From contig NZ_LZIS01000108.1 in the NCBI RefSeq assembly GCF_001667015.1, forward strand, positions 1 through 40,264: a DNA stretch of 40,264 bases, written 5' to 3'. The notes below the pieces were generated by a model. It had not been told where the DNA came from and made no database searches. It was given only the letters and a program-made list of their open reading frames with translations. A program made the translations under genes and the position numbers. Source of the stretch: Mycobacterium sp. E3198. GTDB lineage: Bacteria; Actinomycetota; Actinomycetes; Mycobacteriales; Mycobacteriaceae. This document shows, one piece after another, positions 1-7,510 of the stretch (position 1 is the stretch's first letter; every line of letters starts with the position of its first letter).

Positions 1-574
1 GGGAACTGGGTCTGCCCGCCCAGCCGGCGAGGCTGGGTGCCCTTGCGCCGCAAGCCAATGCGCGGCTCGCGGCCGCGATGGCGCGGTCGTCGAAGTGCGG
101 CCGCACCCAAGTCCAGACGTCCTGCACCTCGCGGAGAAAGATGTCGGCGCCGGTATCACCAATTCCCTTGAATTCCTTTAGCATCCGTTTCGCCGCGGCC
201 ACATCATGCCCGCTGCGCTCGGCGACGCCGCGCAGATCACCGCCGTAGTCGTCGCGCACGAGCTCGGCCATGTCGGTCAGGCGGGTGGCCGAACTCTCGT
301 CGTAACGCACGTAGTGGGCGCGGCCGAACGCGCTGATCATCGTCTGCCTGCGGGACGCCAAGACCGCTTTCGGGGTGCGCAACCCCGCCTTGAACAGTTC
401 GTGTGCGGCTCGCATCGCGATGGCGGCATCGATCGGCTTGCTGGCCAGCATGCACAGCACCAGCAACTGGAACAGCGGCATCGGCTTGTCCTTGATCTTG
501 ATGCCGGCCTCGGCCGCGTAGGTCGTCCCGGCGACCTCGAGCAGCCGTCGCACCCGTTGCTCGCGCTCGCTCAT
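1..574 (-). CDS. HhH-GPD (endonuclease III-like) protein, truncated by the window edge
   Basis: The frame opens at an ATG at 572-574 and runs leftward without a stop to the window edge, giving 191 visible residues. The protein resembles helix-hairpin-helix DNA glycosylases of the endonuclease III superfamily: an all-helical N-terminal half, a hairpin-like LKEFKGIGDTGADIF at about residues 132-146, and acidic residues (HFDDRA) about 15 positions later where the catalytic Asp of the family lies. The position of the bifunctional catalytic Lys (GxGxKTA in Nth) holds Thr here, so an Nth-type lyase mechanism looks unlikely. Role in base-excision repair is inferred from the fold only. The C-terminus lies outside the window, so an iron-sulfur cluster motif cannot be checked. 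Confidence 0.75.
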   Translation of the reverse strand, partial: MSEREQRVRRLLEVAGTTYAAEAGIKIKDKPMPLFQLLVLCMLASKPIDAAIAMRAAHELFKAGLRTPKAVLASRRQTMISAFGRAHYVRYDESSATRLTDMAELVRDDYGGDLRGVAERSGHDVAAAKRMLKEFKGIGDTGADIFLREVQDVWTWVRPHFDDRAIAAASRALACGARAPSLAGWAGRPSS

Positions 575-618
575 ACCGCACCGCTTACCCGGGCCGGCGT
601 GCAATCAACCGGGCGCGG

Positions 619-951
619 TCATTTCGGCGGCAGGCTGCGGGCGTACCCGGCGCCGCGGGTGACCCAGCCCTGCAGCAGGCGCTTGGTGCGCAGCCCGTCG
701 GCGTCGACGCGTATCCAGCCGCGGGCCTCCCGGCCCGCCATCACCATCGGGCTGACATGGTCGCGCGCCAGCAGCTTGTCGGTGTCGTGCGGCGGCACCC
801 GCACCAACAGGCCGCCCTGGCCGCTCGCGGCCACCGACATGTTGCCGTTGATCAGGAAAGCCAGGCCGCCGAACATGCGCTTCTCCTCGACGCCCCGCTC
901 GGGGCCGAGCAGTTCGCGGATGCGGTCGGCCAGGTCCTCGTCGTAGGCCAT
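619..951 (-). CDS. TfoX N-terminal domain protein
   Basis: This is a 110-residue protein built of a single TfoX/Sxy N-terminal domain. The recognisable core is EKRMFGGLAFLINGNM followed by LLVRV, and a C-terminal half rich in GRE/ARGWI. In gammaproteobacteria TfoX regulates competence; short mycobacterial members have no established role, and no competence function should be read into it. The start is the ATG at 949-951, preceded by an AAGG eight bases upstream. It lies 44 bp downstream of the HhH-GPD gene in genomic coordinates, on the same strand, so the two could be co-transcribed with this gene first. Confidence 0.8.
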   Translation of the reverse strand: MAYDEDLADRIRELLGPERGVEEKRMFGGLAFLINGNMSVAASGQGGLLVRVPPHDTDKLLARDHVSPMVMAGREARGWIRVDADGLRTKRLLQGWVTRGAGYARSLPPK

Positions 952-1050
952 TCGCCGACCTTAGCGTGGGAGACCGACAGTCGCCGACCCTGTAATTGCG
1001 CAGGCCCTTACTCGAATTACTTCTGCGAATTTACCGGCTCGGTCGCCGGG

Positions 1051-1476
1051 TCAGTCCAGATCGACCCGAATGGTCAGCAGGTCACTGCCCATCAGCCGCA
1101 CCACCGCGCTGTTGAGCCGCGGTAGGTTGCCCAGCCGCCGCAGCGGGTCATCGTCGGGCAGCAGGTGGGCCGTTCCGCTGCGCCACCGGCCGCCGATGCG
1201 CACCCGAACCGCAGGATTGGCCTGGATATTGCGGACATAGTCCGAATGCTCGCCGTGCTCGGAGACCATCCAGAATTGGTCGTCGACCACGCGCCCGCCG
1301 ACGGCGGTGCGTCGCGGCTGCCCGCTCTTGCGACCGGTGGTCTCCAGGAGGACCCCGGGCATCTTCCGGCCGACGGGATTGACGAGCAGCCGTTGAACAC
1401 GATGAACCACTTGCCGTTTCACGCTCACGGACCCATTCAACGCCGAAGCCGCGACGGATGTCACGCGCAACGGCAA
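1051..1476 (-). CDS. Deazaflavin (F420)-dependent nitroreductase family protein (Ddn-like, DUF385)
   Basis: The 141-residue frame matches the Ddn/FGD-associated split-barrel family, which uses reduced coenzyme F420 to reduce quinones or nitro compounds. Diagnostic stretches are PGVLLETTGRKSGQPRRT, then SEHGEHSDYVRNIQANPAVRV and a final IGGRWRSGTAHLLPDDDP. The ATG at 1474-1476 sits only one base from a strong hairpin (1478-1503), leaving no room for a ribosome binding site. A GTG at 1426-1428 (VKRQVVHRVQ) is a credible alternative start and would give about 125 residues. Substrate unknown. Confidence 0.8.
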   Translation of the reverse strand: MPLRVTSVAASALNGSVSVKRQVVHRVQRLLVNPVGRKMPGVLLETTGRKSGQPRRTAVGGRVVDDQFWMVSEHGEHSDYVRNIQANPAVRVRIGGRWRSGTAHLLPDDDPLRRLGNLPRLNSAVVRLMGSDLLTIRVDLD

Positions 1477-1477
1477 C

Positions 1478-1503
1478 AGCCGCCCCCGATGACGGGGGCG
1501 GCT
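1478..1503 (-). terminator. Perfect 11-bp GC hairpin, likely terminator of the Pro/Gly-rich gene
   Basis: Arms AGCCGCCCCCG (1478-1488) and CGGGGGCGGCT (1493-1503) pair perfectly around the loop ATGA. It begins 28 bp beyond the stop of the minus-strand secreted-protein gene. There is no U-tract, as is usual for mycobacterial intrinsic terminators. It also lies directly before the next minus-strand gene. Confidence 0.65.
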
Positions 1504-1531
1504 GCCGCGTTCCGGCTGTTAGGCACCGGTT

Positions 1532-2047
1532 TCAGCGGGGGTTTCCGGGCATGCCGGCGCCGCCGTTGACCTGGCCTCCGGCGCCACCCGCGGGCGTGTA
1601 CGCCTGGAAACCGGCGGACGTGTTGACGCCCCACTGGCCCAGCTGCGGGTTGTACACGACCGGAAGTTGGGTGCCGTCGGGGTCGCCAACCGGCGGAACC
1701 CAGGTGGCCGGGAGCCCGTAGCGGCCCGGGTCGTTGTAGTGCCCCGGCGGCGGCGCGCCGCCCTGTCCCGGCGGAAGCGGAGTGCCCGGGCCGTTGCAGT
1801 TGGCCCCGGGGCCGAGAGGCGCGCCCGGGTTACAAATCGGCGCGTAAGGTCCCGGCCCATTCTGGCCCGGCCCGTTGTTGCCCGGCACGTTGTTGCCCGG
1901 CATGTTCGGGCCCGGCACATTCGGGCCGGGGCCCGGCACGTTCGGGCCGTTCGGATCGGCTTGCGCCAAACCGGCGCCGATTCCGAGCGCCGCGGACCCG
2001 AGGGCACCCGCCATCGCCGCAGTTGCTGCAATCTTGTTCAACTTCAT
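1532..2047 (-). CDS. Secreted Pro/Gly/Asn-rich protein
   Basis: This encodes 171 residues starting at the ATG at 2045-2047, which has a strong AAGGAG seven bases upstream; longer in-frame starts lack this. Residues 1-30 form a Sec signal peptide (MKLNKIAATAAMAGALGSAA, then LGIGAGLAQA) with cleavage likely after AQA. The mature part is low-complexity: degenerate PNVPGP / NMPGNN / NGPGQN repeats to about residue 65, then a less repetitive C-terminus with a single Cys pair (ICNPG, NCNGPG) and a conserved-looking VYNPQLGQWGVNTS. No enzymatic motif is visible. Such proteins are typical of the mycobacterial exported or cell-wall set; the function is unknown. Confidence 0.8.
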   Translation of the reverse strand: MKLNKIAATAAMAGALGSAALGIGAGLAQADPNGPNVPGPGPNVPGPNMPGNNVPGNNGPGQNGPGPYAPICNPGAPLGPGANCNGPGTPLPPGQGGAPPPGHYNDPGRYGLPATWVPPVGDPDGTQLPVVYNPQLGQWGVNTSAGFQAYTPAGGAGGQVNGGAGMPGNPR

Positions 2048-2087
2048 CTGAACTCCTTGTCCAGCGATTTGGCTGCCACGCAGGCAG

Positions 2088-2113
2088 CAGAACAGCACTA
2101 ATTCGTTGTTCTG
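2088..2113. promoter_or_regulatory. Inverted repeat upstream of the Pro/Gly-rich gene
   Basis: CAGAACA (2088-2094) and TGTTCTG (2107-2113) form a perfect 7-bp inverted repeat with a 12-base AT-rich spacer, 41 bp upstream of the start codon at 2047. Arm spacing of about two helical turns suits a dimeric regulator. A second small palindrome (GCTGCC-acgca-GGCAGC, 2072-2088) lies between it and the start and could be an mRNA leader hairpin. Confidence 0.35.
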
Positions 2114-2248
2114 TTGGCCCTCAGCCCCTTGATCGGCCGTAGGGTGACCCCCCGAGTCCCCATTACCCGGCCTTGGGCAGACGAAAACGCCCTCGCCCAG
2201 ATTTATTCGCAGCGAACTTTCAGCCGGCTGGCACGCGATTGGCAGGCG

Positions 2249-4576
2249 TTAGGCCGCCACCTCGCCCGTGTGAGCTGTGTTCTCCGCAGGCGCCAGCGCC
2301 TGCGCGACGATCTCGGCGACGTCGGTCATCGGCTTCACGTCCAGCGCCTCGAGCACCTCGGCGGGTACGTCGTCCAGATCCGGCTCGTTGCGCGACGGGA
2401 TGAAAACCGTTGACAGTCCGGCACGTTGGGCCGCAAGCAGCTTCTGCTTGACGCCGCCGATCGGCAAGACCCGGCCGTTCAGCGTGACCTCGCCGGTCAT
2501 GCCGACATCCGACCGCACCTGGCGCCCGGTGGCCATCGACACCAGCGCGGTGACCATGGTGACACCGGCCGACGGGCCGTCCTTGGGCACCGCGCCGGCG
2601 GGCACGTGCACGTGGATGCGCCGGTCCAGCGCCGCCGGGTCGACACCCAGTTCGGAAGCGTGCGAGCGAACGTAGGACAGCGCGATCTGCGCCGACTCCT
2701 TCATGACATCGCCCAGCTGGCCGGTCAGCTGTAACCCTGGCTCACCGTCGGTGGCGCCCGCCTCGATATAGAGCACGTCGCCACCCAGGCCGGTGACGGC
2801 CAGGCCGGTGGCCACGCCCGGCACCGCGGTGCGTTCCGCCGACTCCGGCGTGAACCGCGGACGGCCAAGGTAGTCAACGAGATCCGGCTCGTCGACGGTG
2901 ATCGGCTCGGGATTCTCCGCCAGCCTGGTGGTCACCTTGCGCAGCGCCTTGGCCAGCAGCCGCTCGAACTGCCGCACGCCCGGTTCGCGGGTGTAATCGG
3001 CGGCGATCTTGCGCAGGGCGGCGTCGGTGACGGTGACCTCGTCGGCGCTCAGCGCCGCGCGCTCCGTTTGCCGGGGCAGCAGGTAGTCGCGGGCGATGGC
3101 CACCTTGTCGTCCTCGGTGTAGCCGTCGATCTGCACGAGCTCCATGCGGTCCAGCAGCGCCGACGGGATGTTCTCGATCACGTTGGCGGTGGCCAGGAAC
3201 ACCACGTCGGACAGGTCCAGGTCCAGATCCAGGTAGTGGTCGCGGAACGTGTGGTTCTGCGCCGGGTCGAGCACCTCGAGCAGCGCCGCGCTCGGGTCGC
3301 CGCGGTAGTCGGAACCCACCTTGTCGATCTCGTCCAGCAGCACAACGGGATTCATCGATCCCGCCTCGCCGATGGCCCGCACGATTCGGCCCGGCAGCGC
3401 GCCCACGTAGGTGCGACGGTGCCCGCGGATCTCGGCCTCGTCGCGCACCCCGCCCAGGGCGACGCGCACGAAGTTGCGGCCCAGCGCGCGGGCGACGCTC
3501 TCGCCCAGCGACGTCTTGCCGACCCCGGGGGGACCGGCCAGCACCATCACCGCGCCCGAGCCGCGGCCGCCGACGACCTGCAGCCCGCGCTGGGCGCGCC
3601 GTGTTCGCACGGCGAGGTATTCGACGATGCGATCCTTGACGTCCTCCAGCCCGTGGTGGTCGGCGTCCAGGACCTCCCGCGCCGCCTTCAGGTCCGTCGA
3701 GTCCTCGGTCTTGACGCTCCAGGGCAGGTCCAGCACGGTGTCCAGCCAGGTCCGAATCCAGCCGGATTCCGGGCTCTGGTCGCTGGCGCGTTCCAGCTTG
3801 CCGACCTCGCGCAGCGCGGCCTCGCGCACCTTCTCGGGCAGCTCGGCCTGCTCGACGCGGGCCCGGTAGTCGTCGGATCCGTCGGGTTCGCCCTCGCCCA
3901 GCTCCTTGCGGATGGCGGCCAGCTGCTGGCGCAGCAGGAACTCCTTCTGCGTCTTCTCCATGCCCTCCCGGACGTCCTCGGCGATCTTGTCGTTGACCTC
4001 GACCTCGGCCAGATGCGAGCCGGTCCAGTCGATCAGCACGCGCAGCCGCTCGGCGACGTCGACCGTCTCCAGCAGCTCGCGCTTCTGCACGTCGGTCAGG
4101 TACGAGGCGTACCCGGACGTGTCGGCCAGCGCCGACGGGTCGGTCAGGCTGTTGACGTAGTCGACGATCTGCCAGGCCTCGCGCCGCTGCAGCATGGCCA
4201 GCAGCAACTTCTTGTACTCGGCGGCCAGCGCCTTGACCTCGTCGGTCGGCTCGGGCTCCGTGGCCTCGGTCACCTCGACCCACAGCGCCGCCCCCGGCCC
4301 GGGGGCGCCCGCCCCGATGTGGGCCCTGCGCTCACCGCGCACGACGGCGGCCGTGCCACCGCCGGCGATCCGCCCGACCTGCAGAATTTTCGCGATCACG
4401 CCGTGCGTCGCGTACCGGTCGTCCAGCCTGGGGGCGATCAGCAGCTCCCCGGATTCGCTGGCCTGCGCGGCGTCGATCGCCGCCCGCGCGGCGTCGTCCA
4501 GCTCGATCGGCACCACCATTCCGGGCAACACGATCGTGCCGGTGAACAACACAGGCACTGACTTGGCTTCAGCCAT
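2249..4576 (-). CDS. lon: ATP-dependent protease Lon
   Basis: A 775-residue, full-length LonA-type AAA+ protease that degrades damaged and regulatory proteins in the cytoplasm. Order of parts: N-terminal substrate domain (FTGTIVLPGMVVPIELDD onward), coiled-coil region with EVEVNDKIAEDVREGMEK, Walker A GPPGVGKTS (about residue 350), Walker B VVLLDEIDKVG, sensor and lid region, and the C-terminal protease with KDGPSAG (Ser669) and GGVKQK (Lys712), spaced 43 residues apart as in E. coli Lon. The start is the ATG at 4574-4576 with GGAGG upstream. Lon occurs in M. smegmatis and many environmental mycobacteria but is absent from the M. tuberculosis complex, which helps place the organism. The promoter carries stress-type elements, listed separately. 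Confidence 0.97.
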   Translation of the reverse strand: MAEAKSVPVLFTGTIVLPGMVVPIELDDAARAAIDAAQASESGELLIAPRLDDRYATHGVIAKILQVGRIAGGGTAAVVRGERRAHIGAGAPGPGAALWVEVTEATEPEPTDEVKALAAEYKKLLLAMLQRREAWQIVDYVNSLTDPSALADTSGYASYLTDVQKRELLETVDVAERLRVLIDWTGSHLAEVEVNDKIAEDVREGMEKTQKEFLLRQQLAAIRKELGEGEPDGSDDYRARVEQAELPEKVREAALREVGKLERASDQSPESGWIRTWLDTVLDLPWSVKTEDSTDLKAAREVLDADHHGLEDVKDRIVEYLAVRTRRAQRGLQVVGGRGSGAVMVLAGPPGVGKTSLGESVARALGRNFVRVALGGVRDEAEIRGHRRTYVGALPGRIVRAIGEAGSMNPVVLLDEIDKVGSDYRGDPSAALLEVLDPAQNHTFRDHYLDLDLDLSDVVFLATANVIENIPSALLDRMELVQIDGYTEDDKVAIARDYLLPRQTERAALSADEVTVTDAALRKIAADYTREPGVRQFERLLAKALRKVTTRLAENPEPITVDEPDLVDYLGRPRFTPESAERTAVPGVATGLAVTGLGGDVLYIEAGATDGEPGLQLTGQLGDVMKESAQIALSYVRSHASELGVDPAALDRRIHVHVPAGAVPKDGPSAGVTMVTALVSMATGRQVRSDVGMTGEVTLNGRVLPIGGVKQKLLAAQRAGLSTVFIPSRNEPDLDDVPAEVLEALDVKPMTDVAEIVAQALAPAENTAHTGEVAA

Positions 4577-4589
4577 CAATCCTCCAAAA

Positions 4590-4610
4590 GTTGAGTCTGA
4601 TGCGCTTAAC
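4590..4610 (-). promoter_or_regulatory. HAIR-like operator (HspR-type) in the lon promoter
   Basis: Read on the plus strand, arms GTTGAGT (4590-4596) and GCTTAAC (4604-4610) are separated by exactly seven bases. They match the HspR-associated inverted repeat CTTGAGT-N7-ACTCAAG at 10 of 14 positions. It ends 13 bp before the lon start codon and overlaps the inferred -10 region. In Streptomyces, HspR represses lon through such a site; binding here is inference. Confidence 0.5.
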
Positions 4611-4634
4611 CCAGCCCGGCGCCGGTTTGTTCCC
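4608..4634 (-). promoter_or_regulatory. SigH/SigE-type promoter of lon
   Basis: On the minus strand GGGAACA (4634-4628) is followed after 16 bases by GGTT (4611-4608). This fits the mycobacterial extracytoplasmic-type consensus GGGAAYA-N16/17-SGTT. The -10 element coincides with the left arm of the HAIR-like operator, so a repressor bound there would block initiation. Confidence 0.45.
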
Positions 4635-4654
4635 CGGCGGGGCTTCGCTGCGGG

Positions 4655-4660
4655 CATAAT
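4655..4660 (+). promoter_or_regulatory. -10 element for a possibly leaderless PhyH mRNA
   Basis: CATAAT lies six bases before the GTG start at 4667 and no Shine-Dalgarno sequence is present. This spacing would place transcription start on or next to the first base of the start codon, the arrangement common for leaderless mycobacterial genes. Confidence 0.4.
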
Positions 4661-4666
4661 CGGTGC

Positions 4667-5797
4667 GTGGCGCTGTCCCGCCCGGCCGCGACGTCCCGTG
4701 ACCCGGGCATCCTCGAAGCCGCGGCCAGGGAGCTGGTGGCCGGCGCGATCACGTTCCTCGTCGACGACGACGCGGTCACCTACAGCGTCGACGGCCCGAC
4801 GATCCGCGTCGACGACGGACCCGCCCCGCACGCCGACGTCGTCGTGCGCCTGTCCCGGCACGCCTGGGACGACATGGTGGACCAGGTCCGCACGGTCATC
4901 AACCTGCTGCTGTCCGACGACCTCGTCTTCGAGCGGGGAGGGTTCGAGCGGCTGGCCGACTGGGATCCGGTGCTGCGATACCTCCATGCCGACGTCCCGC
5001 CGTACGATCCCGCCCGGGCCGACCTGCGGGGGCGCGACCCACGCGCGGTCTTCACGCTCGACGCCGCCGACGACGAACTGGCGGACCAGCTACGGACGAT
5101 GGGCTACCTGCATGTCACGGGGGTCTTCGCGCCAGAGGAGATGCGGGCCGCCAACCGCGAGATCGACCGCCTTGCGGCGCAGGCCCGTCCCGGCGACGAC
5201 CAGTCCTGGTGGGCCACCGCCGAAGACGGCGCCAGCGTGCTGTGCCGACTCGTCTACGCCACGTTGCGCTCACCGGTGCTGGCCGCCCTGGAAAGCGATC
5301 CCCGGGTGCGCCGGCTCGGCACGCTCACCGACCCCGCGCTGCGCGCGGCCCCCGATCGGATGGAAGGCAGCGCGGTGTTGCTCAAGGCGCCGGGAAACAC
5401 CAGCGGGCTGTCCAACATCCCCTGGCACCAGGACTGCGGCATGGGCGGACACGGCATCATGTGTCCGGCGGTCAGCGTCGGCATCCAACTCACGGGCTCG
5501 GATTCGTCGACCGGCAACCTGCAGGTGGTCCCGGGCAGCCACGGGCAGGCCATCCATTACCGGTGGGAACGGCGGCTGCGGCAGGTGCCGGTGGTGAGCA
5601 TCGACACCGCGCCCGGCGACGTCACGGTTCATGTCCAGGACCTGATGCACGCCTCACCGCGCCCGACCGGCGCCGGCGGGCGCCGGACCATGTACGTCAC
5701 CCACTACCCGCCGCGGCTCTTCGAACACGTCGGGCCCGGCGAGGCCTACAACGACCTGGTGCGCAACCGCACCGAGCAGGTCGCCCGCCTGCAGTAG
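4667..5797 (+). CDS. Phytanoyl-CoA dioxygenase (PhyH) family protein with N-terminal SCP2-like region
   Basis: A 376-residue protein starting at GTG. The C-terminal two thirds is a Fe(II)/2-oxoglutarate oxygenase of the PhyH family: WHQD at His254-Asp256 gives two iron ligands, the distal ligand is probably His328 (LMHASPRPTG), and a following Arg (GGRRTMYVTHY) would bind 2-oxoglutarate. The first ~120 residues (VDGPTIRVDDGPAPHADVVV, then VRTVINLLLSDDLVFERGGF) resemble an SCP2/sterol-transfer fold, suggesting a lipid-like substrate presented in cis. The substrate is unknown. Divergent from lon across 90 bp; converges on lldD2 with an eight-base gap. Confidence 0.85.
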   Translation: MALSRPAATSRDPGILEAAARELVAGAITFLVDDDAVTYSVDGPTIRVDDGPAPHADVVVRLSRHAWDDMVDQVRTVINLLLSDDLVFERGGFERLADWDPVLRYLHADVPPYDPARADLRGRDPRAVFTLDAADDELADQLRTMGYLHVTGVFAPEEMRAANREIDRLAAQARPGDDQSWWATAEDGASVLCRLVYATLRSPVLAALESDPRVRRLGTLTDPALRAAPDRMEGSAVLLKAPGNTSGLSNIPWHQDCGMGGHGIMCPAVSVGIQLTGSDSSTGNLQVVPGSHGQAIHYRWERRLRQVPVVSIDTAPGDVTVHVQDLMHASPRPTGAGGRRTMYVTHYPPRLFEHVGPGEAYNDLVRNRTEQVARLQ

Positions 5798-5805
5798 CGG
5801 GGGTG

Positions 5806-7080
5806 CTACGGCACGGGACCCAGCCGCCGCAGCTGGGTCACGTGCTTGGGCGACAGCTCCTCGAGGCAGGTGACGCCCAGCAGCGCCATCGTCCGTGTGA
5901 CACCGCTCGACAGGATTTCGATCGCCCGCGTCACGCCCGCCTCGCCGCCCGCCATCAGCCCATAGAGGTAGGCCCGGCCGACCAGCGTGCACCGGGCTCC
6001 CAGCGCGATCGCCGCCACGATGTCGGCGCCCGACATGATGCCGGTGTCCACCAGGATCTCGGTGTGGGTGCCCAGCTCGCGCGCGGCCGCGGGCAACAGG
6101 TGAAAGGGCACCGGCGCCCGATCCAATTGACGCCCACCGTGATTGGACAACACGATGCCGTCCACGCCGCGGTCGACGACGGCGCGGGCGTCGTCGAGCG
6201 TCTGGATCCCCTTGACCACCAGCTTGCCGGGCCATTGCGCCTTGATCCAGTCGAGGTCGTCGAAGGTGAGGCTCGGGTCGAACATCGTGCTGAGGTACTC
6301 GCCGACGGTGCCCGACCAGCGGTCCAGCGACGCGAACGCCAGTGGCTCGGTGGTCAACAGGTCGAACCACCACTTCGGGTGGGGTACCGCGTCCAGGACG
6401 GTGCGCAGGGTCAGCGTCGGCGGGATGGTCATCCCGTTGCAGTTGTCGCGCAACCGCGCGCCGGCGACCGGGACGTCGACGGTGGCCAGCAGCGTGTCGA
6501 AGCCGGCGTCGGCCGCGCGCTGCACCAGCGCCATCGACCGCTCGCGGTCCCGCCACATGTACAGCTGAAACCACTTGCGGCCCTGCGGGACAGCGGTGAC
6601 CAGATCCTCGATCGCGGTGGTGCCCAGCGTGGACAGCGAGAACGGGATGCCGGCCCTGGCCGCCGCCGCCGCGCCGGCGATCTCGCCCTCGGTGTGCATC
6701 AACCGGGTGAAGCCCGTCGGCGCGATCCCGAACGGCAGGACGACCGGCTGCCCCAGGACGTTCCAGCCCGCCGTCACGTGGGAGACGTCGCGCAGGATCG
6801 TCGGGTGAAACTCGATGTCGCGAAAGGCCTGTCGCGCCCGGTGGATGGACAGCTCGTCCTCGGCGGCCCCGTCGGTGTAGTCGAACGCCGCCTTGGGGGT
6901 GCGGCGTTTGGCGATGCGGCGCAGGTCTTCGATGGTGAACGCGGCGTCCAGGCGGCGCTTGGTCGCGTCGAGCTGCGGCCGTTTGAACTGGAGCAGCGGG
7001 GCGAGGTCACGCACTTTGGGCACTCGTCGTCGGACGGCCTTCCGTCTTTTGAATTCCACAGTGTGCAACCGTAGTCGCAT
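5806..7080 (-). CDS. lldD2: FMN-dependent L-lactate dehydrogenase LldD2
   Basis: An FMN-dependent alpha-hydroxy-acid dehydrogenase that oxidises L-lactate to pyruvate at the membrane, allowing growth on host lactate. It closely matches M. tuberculosis LldD2 (Rv1872c) throughout, e.g. [48 protein letters not shown], and the catalytic-base motif [16 protein letters not shown]. As annotated it is 424 residues from the ATG at 7078-7080, preceded by AAAGGG nine bases upstream. A GTG at 7057-7059 would bring the length closer to the M. tuberculosis protein and avoid overlap with the divergent DUF1810 gene; the start is therefore uncertain by seven codons. Confidence 0.93.
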   Translation of the reverse strand: MRLRLHTVEFKRRKAVRRRVPKVRDLAPLLQFKRPQLDATKRRLDAAFTIEDLRRIAKRRTPKAAFDYTDGAAEDELSIHRARQAFRDIEFHPTILRDVSHVTAGWNVLGQPVVLPFGIAPTGFTRLMHTEGEIAGAAAAARAGIPFSLSTLGTTAIEDLVTAVPQGRKWFQLYMWRDRERSMALVQRAADAGFDTLLATVDVPVAGARLRDNCNGMTIPPTLTLRTVLDAVPHPKWWFDLLTTEPLAFASLDRWSGTVGEYLSTMFDPSLTFDDLDWIKAQWPGKLVVKGIQTLDDARAVVDRGVDGIVLSNHGGRQLDRAPVPFHLLPAAARELGTHTEILVDTGIMSGADIVAAIALGARCTLVGRAYLYGLMAGGEAGVTRAIEILSSGVTRTMALLGVTCLEELSPKHVTQLRRLGPVP

Positions 7081-7510
7081 GCCGAGCGACCCTTTCGACC
7101 TGAAGCGCTTCGTCGATGCGCAGGCCCCGGTGTACCGCACCGTGGTCGAGGAGTTGCGCGCCGGGCGAAAGCGCAGCCATTGGATGTGGTTCGTGTTCCC
7201 GCAACTTCGCGGGCTGGGCAGCAGCCCGACGGCCGTCCACTACGGCATCTCCGCACTCGAGGAGGCGCGGGCCTACCTGGCGCACGAGCTGCTCGGGCCC
7301 CGGCTGCGCGAGTGCACGCGGCTGGTCAACCAGGTCCGGGACCGTTCCGCGGCAGACATCTTCGGTTCCCCCGACGACCTCAAGCTGTGTTCGTCGATGA
7401 CGCTGTTTTCCCGCGCCACCGAGGACAACGACGATTTCCTGGCGCTGCTCGACAAGTACTACGGCGGGCGGCAGGACGAGCTGACGATCGCGCGGCTAGG
7501 CGGGACTTAA
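7079..7510 (+). CDS. DUF1810 family protein (Rv1873-like)
   Basis: A 143-residue helical protein beginning [18 protein letters not shown]. It carries the family signature [14 protein letters not shown] at about residues 36-49 and ends with [20 protein letters not shown] and KYYGG. It corresponds to Rv1873, a structurally solved protein of unknown function that sits beside lldD2 in M. tuberculosis as well. The start codon shares the bases AT with the divergent lldD2 start (palindrome CATG), and no Shine-Dalgarno sequence is visible. The 3' end overlaps the convergent GH13 gene by 15 bp. Confidence 0.88.
   Translation: MPSDPFDLKRFVDAQAPVYRTVVEELRAGRKRSHWMWFVFPQLRGLGSSPTAVHYGISALEEARAYLAHELLGPRLRECTRLVNQVRDRSAADIFGSPDDLKLCSSMTLFSRATEDNDDFLALLDKYYGGRQDELTIARLGGT

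Noticed and set aside
2874..4561. Several open frames of 400-500 codons on both strands within lon
   Set aside because: They are by-products of high GC content; composition is Arg/Gly/Ala-rich and the Lon frame has every expected motif.
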